A DNA stretch of 12,664 bases from Winogradskyella_A sp963966315 (GTDB lineage: Bacteria; Bacteroidota; Bacteroidia; Flavobacteriales; Flavobacteriaceae), in the NCBI GenBank assembly GCA_963966315.1, contig CAWZYX010000089.1, positions 1 through 12,664 of the forward strand, given 5' to 3'. The notes under the pieces were generated by a model that was given only the letters and a program-made list of their open reading frames with translations, did not search any database and was not told the DNA's origin. Of the stretch, positions 7,845 through 12,664 are shown one piece after another. Position 1 is the stretch's first letter. Every line of letters starts with the position of its first letter. The translations under genes and the position numbers were made by a program.

Positions 7845-7873
7845 TTGAGTAACTTAATAAAAAGTTATCTTTG
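7845..7873 (+). promoter_or_regulatory. Promoter of the cold-shock gene (Bacteroidota -33/-7)
   Basis: TTG at 7845-7847 and TATCTTTG at 7866-7873 are separated by 18 nt and match the Bacteroidota consensus TTG / TAnnTTTG. The predicted start is near 7880, leaving a short AT-rich leader of about 20 nt. A small inverted repeat (AACTT 7851-7855, AAGTT 7862-7866) occupies the spacer and may be incidental. This is the clearest promoter in the window. Confidence 0.75.
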
Positions 7874-7898
7874 ACGCATAATTATATTTTTTATTACA

Positions 7899-8090
7899 AT
7901 GACTGGAACAGTTAAATTTTTCAATGATTCTAAAGGATTTGGATTCATTACAAACGATGATACAGGCAAGGATATCTTTGTCCACGTATCAAATCTTAAT
8001 GGTATGGAACTACGTGAAGGCGATCAAGTGTCTTACACTGAAGAGGAAGGACGTAAGGGCATGATCGCTACCAATATAGAAATGCTCTAA
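7899..8090 (+). CDS. Cold-shock domain protein (CspA family)
   Basis: A 63-residue single cold-shock domain, a five-stranded beta-barrel that binds single-stranded RNA and DNA and acts as an RNA chaperone in the cytoplasm. RNP1 is KGFGFI (residues 12-17) and RNP2 is DIFVHV (25-30), with the aromatic nucleic-acid-binding residues present. The opening MTGTVKFFNDSKGFG is typical. It is slightly shorter than E. coli CspA (70 aa) but complete. It has its own promoter and terminator, so it forms a single-gene unit. The predicted leader is very short, unlike the long thermosensing 5' leader of E. coli cspA, so cold induction by that route is unlikely here. Family identity is certain; whether it is cold-induced or constitutive is not. 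Confidence 0.95.
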   Translation: MTGTVKFFNDSKGFGFITNDDTGKDIFVHVSNLNGMELREGDQVSYTEEEGRKGMIATNIEML

Positions 8091-8108
8091 AAGATTTTTT
8101 TTTAAAAC

Positions 8109-8139
8109 AAAAGCCTCAGCGATTGCTGAGGCTTTTTTT
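8109..8139. terminator. Bidirectional terminator between csp and tadA
   Basis: A perfect 12-bp stem (8109-8120 with 8125-8136, core GCCTCAGC/GCTGAGGC) encloses a GATT loop. It is followed by a T-run on the plus strand (to 8139), and A-rich sequence upstream gives TTTTGTTTT on the minus strand. It sits between the convergent csp and tadA genes and should stop both. Confidence 0.9.
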
Positions 8140-8145
8140 ATGCGC

Positions 8146-8595
8146 TTAGTTCAGATGCCTTTTCCTGATAAAAAATTCGGTTAACAACCTGCTGCACTCC
8201 TGTTCCATAACACCGGAATGCACTGCTGTTTTGGGATGGAGCCTGGTTCCCATTTTCTGGTACCCACGCTCTGGGTCGGAGGCGCCAAAGACCAGGCGGG
8301 AGATCTGACTCCAGTACAGGGCCCCGGCACACATCTGGCAGGGTTCCAGGGTAACGTAGAGTGTACAATTGATAAGGTACTTACCGCCGAGGTAGTTGGC
8401 AGCAGCAGTGATGACCTGCATTTCGGCATGCGCTGTGACATCGTTCAGCAGTTCGGTGAGGTTATGGCCTCGTCCAATGATGCGGTTATCGGCAACCACT
8501 ACTGCTCCTACCGGTACCTCGTCTTTATCAAAAGCCAATTGAGCCTCTTCAAGGGCCTTTTTCATAAAATAGGCATCGTCAAAAGGCTCAATCAT
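8146..8595 (-). CDS. tadA: tRNA-specific adenosine deaminase
   Basis: A 149-residue zinc-dependent deaminase of the CDA fold. It converts adenosine-34 to inosine in the anticodon of tRNA-Arg(ACG), allowing decoding of CGU, CGC and CGA. The catalytic signature is complete: HAE at 56-58 (His Zn ligand and proton-shuttling Glu) and PCQMC at 85-89 (two Cys Zn ligands). The substrate-pocket stretch EVPVGAVVV and the GHN motif at 43-45 are typical of TadA and help separate it from guanine or cytosine deaminases. The length matches E. coli TadA closely. The ATG lies 5 bp after the stop of the upstream protease gene, so it is probably expressed from that gene's transcript unless an internal promoter exists. 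The A-rich sequence before the start lacks a Shine-Dalgarno motif. Confidence 0.93.
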   Translation of the reverse strand: MIEPFDDAYFMKKALEEAQLAFDKDEVPVGAVVVADNRIIGRGHNLTELLNDVTAHAEMQVITAAANYLGGKYLINCTLYVTLEPCQMCAGALYWSQISRLVFGASDPERGYQKMGTRLHPKTAVHSGVMEQECSRLLTEFFIRKRHLN

Positions 8596-8600
8596 TTTGT

Positions 8601-11228
8601 TTAGTTCTTAATAATCTTATGCGTGTGGCTTTGTGTATCTCCTTGGATGTTCAGGAAGTACAAGCCGTTTTGCAGATTGGAGATATCCAATTGCATAGAC
8701 CTGTTGATATCTGCCTCTCTATCCAGTACAATCCTACCGTTCAAATCCACAAGCTGTAAGCGTACCGTGCCCAATGGCTGATTGGTAGCAATGGTGATCT
8801 CAGACTGTGTTGGGTTGGGATAGATGCTCAGGCCACTGAGGTCAAAACTACCAGTACTCAGTAATGCCGAACAGTTGGCCAGAGAAGGATCGTCTTCAGG
8901 AGGCATGGAAAAATCCTGAACCTGATCGGCACGATCATCTGTATCGCCCTGTTCCGCTTCAAACCCTAAGCCGCGCGCTGCAAAGATCTCCCAGATCATA
9001 CATTGATCCTCACCACCAGTAGTGGCCATGTCTGCTGCCAGCAGAGCATCTCTACCGTCAACAAATCCGGGGCTGCAAGGCTGCAGACGCAGTCCGTCAA
9101 GTACCAGTCGCATTATGCGGTTATTGCCGCCATTGCCGTTGTACAAATCAGGATCAAAGCCATATTTATCTATATATGCCCAGGTAAGGTCCCAAAGCAC
9201 CGTCGCCCAGACAAAGCCCACACCGTGGGGAACGGACAGGCCACTGTTGGTTCCACCATAGGTAAAGCTGTTGACGCTTGTATTAGTAGTATAGGGTGCA
9301 GGCCTGATACCATTCCCGTCAATAGGCTGAGAGATGGCAAAAGTACCGATCCCTCTTATGCGTTCTGCGGTGTCTTCATCAGACATGGTCACCATCAGTC
9401 CAAGCCAGTCAGACCAGCCTTCACCCATTTGCTCCTCGTTGAACAGACAGTTAACCGCAGAGGGCCCGCCCGTTAAACGGTTGGAAATACCATGACCGTA
9501 CTCATGGGCAATTATACCGTTGTCAAAATCCCCGTCTACAAAGAACGGTCCGTTGTTCACTAACGTGGCTGAAATAGTATCTCCTCCCTGAAGTGCGGAG
9601 ATCAAGGCTTCACCATCGGATTGGTTCACCATGATCACAGGGATATTCACATTGTTACCAAACAGGCCTCCGCCCATGGTAATAGTAGCTCCCGGCGCAT
9701 TGTTCACTACAATCACGGCCACTGCCCCGGCACTCTGAGCTGTAAAGGCCTTTGAACCAAACTCACAGTTACCTCTGCGGATCAACGCTATCTTTCCATC
9801 GATTTCAGCTCCATTGCTTAAGAACTCGCAGGCATCGTAAAAATCGGGCATGGTATTGTCCTGTGCCAGAGCCAGGTTGGCAGTCAGGGGTTCTGTGGGG
9901 AGGTTGGCACCAAAGGTAGCTCCCGAAGCGGCGTAGACCCCTTGCAGATCACCGTTGTTGATGGTCAAAGGATCTATTGGATCTCCTACGGGACTCCAAA
10001 GGAACATGGTCATTACCGGATTTAGACCATCCGGTGGAGTTCCAAAAGTAGCATTGTTCAGTCCACTGCCGTCCTGGGCATCGGCAAAAACAAAATCGTT
10101 CCCCTGGCCTTCACCGGTATAGTTGGTTTCCTGGAAATTACCGGACACTTCATCGAACCCGTGCTTGTGAAAAATATCATGCATCATATTGTTCACGTAG
10201 AACAGGTTGGTGATGGCCGCATCCTGATATCCTGCAGGCGGCTGATTAAGGTCCAGTGGAAAGTCAAAATTCAATGCCTCTGTACCATCGGGCGCATAAC
10301 CCGTATCGTCCTGTCCGTCAGTATCTTCCTGTGCCCAGACATTATTTCCTCTGGTGATGGTGTGTTCCGGACCAGCCACACCGTCGGTATCGTGCCATCC
10401 AAATGGCGAGGCCTCTACATCGGAAGGGTCCGACAATAGAAGACGGGGGCCGTGGTTAGGACTTTCTGCCGGTAAGGCAAACACATTGTACTGGGATGCA
10501 TCCCCTACCAGGGGCTGCTCTTCAAACAGGCTGTAGGCATCATTGCGTTCTGCACGGTGTATTTCCTCATCGTGAGGGATATCGAAGGTACAGGTAAGTA
10601 TGAGGTCATTCACTTCAATGAGCTCGTTGCTTAGGGCATCGACCCTGGCACTGTACCAGTGGCTGTTGTCCTTAAGGTATACCATCAGATCCCAGGCCAG
10701 CTTTAACTTTCCATCCACAGGCACATACACCAGTTCTGCCTCTATGGGCCTGGAGGCAATCTCGGGAGCCTCATAACTAAAACTATTGCCCTGGTTACTA
10801 AGGAGATTGAGATTGGCCATTCCCAATCCAAGCTCTGTATTGAGCACATTGATCGCTGCCGTGGCAGGACGAGAAGGATTAAGGCCGTTGACTTTGGTCT
10901 CTACCTGACTCACAAACCTGTTGGCAAAATAAAAAACATCGTTTGATTTTAAGGCCACAGAGGAAATGGCATTGTAAATCCTGATACCATTATAGTTCTG
11001 ATTGAGATACAGATGGGTGATCTCGGTGGTCTTTGAAAAGGACTCATTGGAAATCCTCAGGTCCTCCAGGTCCTTGGAGTCGAAATTGAAGCGTCCCTGC
11101 TGGCTGTCCAGATAGGGGTAGACAATGGCTGAGTAGCTGGACTCAGAAAGTTTGATTTGTGCGTGGGTGCTGTCCTTTACACCGCAGAAAACGGCGAAGA
11201 GAACGAAAAGAGATAGTTTTCTAATCAT
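8601..11228 (-). CDS. Secreted M36 (fungalysin) metallopeptidase with PA insertion and T9SS sorting domain
   Basis: An 875-residue exported zinc protease. In order: an N-terminal signal peptide (about 1-24, ending THA before QIKLS); an FTP-type propeptide (about 65-115, with EITHLYLNQNYNGIRIYNA); a PepSY-like pro-region; and an M36 catalytic domain starting around residue 260. A protease-associated (PA) domain interrupts the catalytic domain at about 450-555 and has a likely disulphide pair, C467/C488. The HEYGH zinc site is at 575-579 and the third-ligand motif EGWSD begins at E603. A C-terminal type A T9SS sorting domain runs from about 798 to 875, with YPNPTQ at Y803 and NGLYFLNI near the end. 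The protein is likely made as a zymogen, exported by Sec, then moved by T9SS to the surface or medium to degrade proteins. Catalytic residues are intact. The substrate is unknown. The signal peptide Cys has no proper lipobox, so it is not a lipoprotein. Confidence 0.95.
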   Translation of the reverse strand: MIRKLSLFVLFAVFCGVKDSTHAQIKLSESSYSAIVYPYLDSQQGRFNFDSKDLEDLRISNESFSKTTEITHLYLNQNYNGIRIYNAISSVALKSNDVFYFANRFVSQVETKVNGLNPSRPATAAINVLNTELGLGMANLNLLSNQGNSFSYEAPEIASRPIEAELVYVPVDGKLKLAWDLMVYLKDNSHWYSARVDALSNELIEVNDLILTCTFDIPHDEEIHRAERNDAYSLFEEQPLVGDASQYNVFALPAESPNHGPRLLLSDPSDVEASPFGWHDTDGVAGPEHTITRGNNVWAQEDTDGQDDTGYAPDGTEALNFDFPLDLNQPPAGYQDAAITNLFYVNNMMHDIFHKHGFDEVSGNFQETNYTGEGQGNDFVFADAQDGSGLNNATFGTPPDGLNPVMTMFLWSPVGDPIDPLTINNGDLQGVYAASGATFGANLPTEPLTANLALAQDNTMPDFYDACEFLSNGAEIDGKIALIRRGNCEFGSKAFTAQSAGAVAVIVVNNAPGATITMGGGLFGNNVNIPVIMVNQSDGEALISALQGGDTISATLVNNGPFFVDGDFDNGIIAHEYGHGISNRLTGGPSAVNCLFNEEQMGEGWSDWLGLMVTMSDEDTAERIRGIGTFAISQPIDGNGIRPAPYTTNTSVNSFTYGGTNSGLSVPHGVGFVWATVLWDLTWAYIDKYGFDPDLYNGNGGNNRIMRLVLDGLRLQPCSPGFVDGRDALLAADMATTGGEDQCMIWEIFAARGLGFEAEQGDTDDRADQVQDFSMPPEDDPSLANCSALLSTGSFDLSGLSIYPNPTQSEITIATNQPLGTVRLQLVDLNGRIVLDREADINRSMQLDISNLQNGLYFLNIQGDTQSHTHKIIKN

Positions 11229-11271
11229 CGTAATTTTTTTAGTTCTAAATGAGGAAATAGCAATTTTGCGT

Positions 11272-11279
11272 CAAAAATA
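11272..11279 (-). promoter_or_regulatory. -7 element of the M36 protease promoter
   Basis: On the minus strand this reads TATTTTTG, an exact TAnnTTTG match. It predicts a start near 11266 and a leader of about 38 nt. No TTG lies at the standard -33 distance (the nearest, complementary to CAA at 11309-11311, is 29 nt away), so activation by another factor is possible. Confidence 0.45.
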
Positions 11280-11296
11280 AAAAAATTCGGTCTAAA

Positions 11297-11319
11297 TAGA
11301 TAAATTCTCAATTTATTTA
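11297..11319. repeat. AT-rich inverted repeat upstream of the protease promoter
   Basis: Ten-base arms, 11297-11306 and 11310-11319, pair around a CTC spacer with one G-T mismatch; the inner TAAATT/AATTTA is perfect. It covers the expected -33 region of the minus-strand protease promoter, where a regulator could act. In such AT-rich sequence a chance match is possible. Confidence 0.4.
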
Positions 11320-11381
11320 ACCCTGATTTCAGAAGTCTCTAAAAAAGACCTCTATTTATGGCATTTATCAGAATTTTACAT

Positions 11382-11401
11382 TTACAGAAACCTGTAAGGT
11401 T
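11382..11401. repeat. Two overlapping inverted repeats upstream of dxs
   Basis: TTACAG (11382-11387) and CTGTAA (11392-11397) are perfect arms with a 4-nt spacer. Overlapping them, AACCT (11389-11393) and AGGTT (11397-11401) are perfect arms with a 3-nt spacer. Together they cover the region just before and into the possible -33 TTG (11400-11402) of dxs, which suits an operator. No regulator is identified. Confidence 0.35.
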
Positions 11402-11425
11402 GCGCTGAGAAACTTCGTAACTTTG
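11400..11425 (+). promoter_or_regulatory. Candidate dxs promoter, -7 element next to the ATG
   Basis: TAACTTTG (11418-11425) matches TAnnTTTG exactly and ends 4 bp before the dxs ATG. A TTG at 11400-11402 lies 15 nt upstream, slightly short of the usual spacing. If used, transcription would start at or within a few bases of the start codon, giving a leaderless message. Confidence 0.45.
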
Positions 11426-11429
11426 TTCA

Positions 11430-12664
11430 ATGGACTATCCCCTGCTTAAGCGCATCGATTCACCAGCCGACCTGCGGAGGCTCACCCTAGAGCAGCTGCC
11501 CGACCTGGGACGTGAGCTCCGCGCGTTCATCATCGATGTAGTGGCCACTAAAGAAGGGCATCTGGGAGCCAGCCTGGGGGTAGTAGAGCTGACCATTGCC
11601 CTGCATTATGTGTTTAATACGCCAGAGGACCTGCTCATCTGGGACGTAGGTCATCAGGCCTATGGGCACAAAATACTCACGGGACGAAAGGATGTGTTCC
11701 ATACCAACCGTCAATTGGAGGGCATTAGCGGATTTCCCAAGCGCTCGGAAAGTCCCTACGATACCTTTGGTGTAGGACACTCATCCACGTCCATTTCGGC
11801 TGTTTTAGGCATGGCCATAGCCTCCAGGCTCCGCGAGGAAAGCAGGCAACACATCGCAGTAATAGGCGATGCCTCCATTGCCAGTGGAATGGCCTTTGAA
11901 GGGCTTAACCACGCCGGGGTAACGGATTCCAATGTGCTCATCATCCTGAATGACAATGCCATAGGCATTGACCCTAGTGTAGGGGCGCTGAAAAATTACC
12001 TCACCGCCGTCAAAGAAGGACTGAACGATCGTGACAATATATTTGAAGCACTGCATTTCAATTACTCGGGGCCCGTGGACGGTCATGATCTGGACCTGCT
12101 GGTCTCTGAACTTCAGCGCTTAAAAGAGGTGAAAGGCCCCAAGCTGTTGCATGTGGTGACCACTAAGGGAAAAGGCCTAAAACTGGCAGAGCAGCACCAG
12201 GTGACTTATCATGCCCCGGGCAAATTCGATGCGCGCACCGGTGAGCTCAGAAGCAGGGATTCGGAGAAACTCCCGCCTAAATTTCAGGATGTCTTTGGTT
12301 TGACCCTGACGGAACTGGCCGCACAGAACAAAGCCATTGTGGGCATTACACCCGCCATGCCTACGGGATCGTCCTTAAAGCTAATGATGGAAGCCTTTCC
12401 CGATCGAGCTTTTGATGTGGGTATTGCCGAACAGCATGCCGTGACCATGGCTGCAGGTATGGCCACCCAGGGACTGATTCCTTTTTGTACCATCTACTCC
12501 ACCTTTTTGCAACGGGCCTATGATCAGGTGATTCACGATGTGGCCCTGCAGAAGCTGCCCGTGGTTTTCTGTCTGGACCGGGCAGGCCTGGTGGGTGAGG
12601 ACGGTGCTACCCATCATGGTGTATTTGACATCGCTTACCTCAGGTGCATCCCCAACCTCATTAT
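11430..12664 (+). CDS. dxs: 1-deoxy-D-xylulose-5-phosphate synthase, 5' part (cut by window edge)
   Basis: An open frame of 411 codons with no stop before the right edge. DXS is the thiamine-diphosphate enzyme that condenses pyruvate and glyceraldehyde-3-phosphate to DXP, the first step of the MEP isoprenoid pathway and a precursor for thiamine and pyridoxal. Visible motifs: KEGHLGASLG (H44), VGHQAYGHK (H75), GHSSTS, the TPP-Mg2+ site starting GDAS (D147) with the partner Asn in LNDN (N174), GPVDGHD, and the catalytic glutamate E334 in GIAEQHAVT. STFLQRAYDQVIHDVA and LDRAGLVGEDGATHHG also match the family. The segment between GALKNYL (ends 191) and FEALHFNY (starts 205) is about 30 residues shorter than in E. 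coli DXS. ATG 11430 fits the usual N-terminus. The gene is divergent from the protease gene. About the last third is outside the window. Confidence 0.96.
   Translation, partial: MDYPLLKRIDSPADLRRLTLEQLPDLGRELRAFIIDVVATKEGHLGASLGVVELTIALHYVFNTPEDLLIWDVGHQAYGHKILTGRKDVFHTNRQLEGISGFPKRSESPYDTFGVGHSSTSISAVLGMAIASRLREESRQHIAVIGDASIASGMAFEGLNHAGVTDSNVLIILNDNAIGIDPSVGALKNYLTAVKEGLNDRDNIFEALHFNYSGPVDGHDLDLLVSELQRLKEVKGPKLLHVVTTKGKGLKLAEQHQVTYHAPGKFDARTGELRSRDSEKLPPKFQDVFGLTLTELAAQNKAIVGITPAMPTGSSLKLMMEAFPDRAFDVGIAEQHAVTMAAGMATQGLIPFCTIYSTFLQRAYDQVIHDVALQKLPVVFCLDRAGLVGEDGATHHGVFDIAYLRCIPNLI

Noticed and set aside
8218..8604. 128-residue plus-strand open frame over tadA
   Set aside because: Antisense to TadA, which has complete catalytic motifs. 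The plus-strand product shows no family features.
9003..9476. 157-residue plus-strand open frame within the protease gene
   Set aside because: Overlaps the catalytic domain of the M36 protease in antisense; Cys/His-rich random-looking composition.
11229..11429. Possible small RNA or small gene in the divergent intergenic region
   Set aside because: No open frame with a convincing start and no terminator-like hairpin with a T-run. The region is explained by two facing-away promoters and dyads.
1..12664. Mobile element, CRISPR array, tRNA or prophage signal
   Set aside because: No transposase, integrase, spaced direct repeats, tRNA cloverleaf or terminal inverted repeats were seen across the window.

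Overview
The window looks like ordinary chromosomal DNA from a marine-type Flavobacteriaceae (Bacteroidota) with a fairly high G+C content for that family. Four things point there: a C-terminal type IX secretion (T9SS) sorting domain on a secreted protease, several exact matches to the Bacteroidota -7 promoter element TAnnTTTG, start codons without Shine-Dalgarno sequences, and flavobacterial styles of AspRS, DXS and RND permease. No tRNA, rRNA, CRISPR array, insertion sequence, prophage or integration signature was seen.

Layout, left to right. (1) 1-3734, plus strand: the tail of an RND membrane-fusion protein followed by its large RND inner-membrane permease, closed by a hairpin terminator. 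(2) 3735-3979: intergenic leader with a -7-like promoter element and a perfect 8-bp inverted repeat, followed by aspS (aspartyl-tRNA synthetase), which has its own strong terminator. (3) 5780-7800: an unusual ClC-family chloride channel with C-terminal CBS domains, translationally coupled by an ATGA overlap to an 81-residue two-helix membrane protein of unknown function. (4) 7845-8139: a single-gene cold-shock protein unit with a textbook Bacteroidota promoter and a bidirectional terminator shared with the convergent tadA. (5) 8146-11228, minus strand: a secreted M36 (fungalysin) metallopeptidase with an inserted PA domain and T9SS tail, followed 5 bp later by tadA (tRNA adenosine deaminase). 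(6) 11229-11429: a 201-bp divergent promoter region with several inverted repeats. (7) 11430 to the right edge: the first 411 codons of dxs (isoprenoid MEP pathway), cut by the window end.

Most genes are housekeeping or common accessory functions. The most notable locus is the ClC gene with its small partner. The ClC protein lacks both glutamates that define proton-coupled ClC exchangers (GREGP reads GLLGP, and the internal glutamate is Val). It begins 13 nt after the aspS terminator and is coupled to an uncharacterised membrane protein that could be an accessory subunit. Other points worth checking are -7 elements placed almost on the start codons of dxs and possibly ClC (leaderless transcription), an RND permease with an extra transmembrane pair and a changed proton relay, and the protease-tadA operon.
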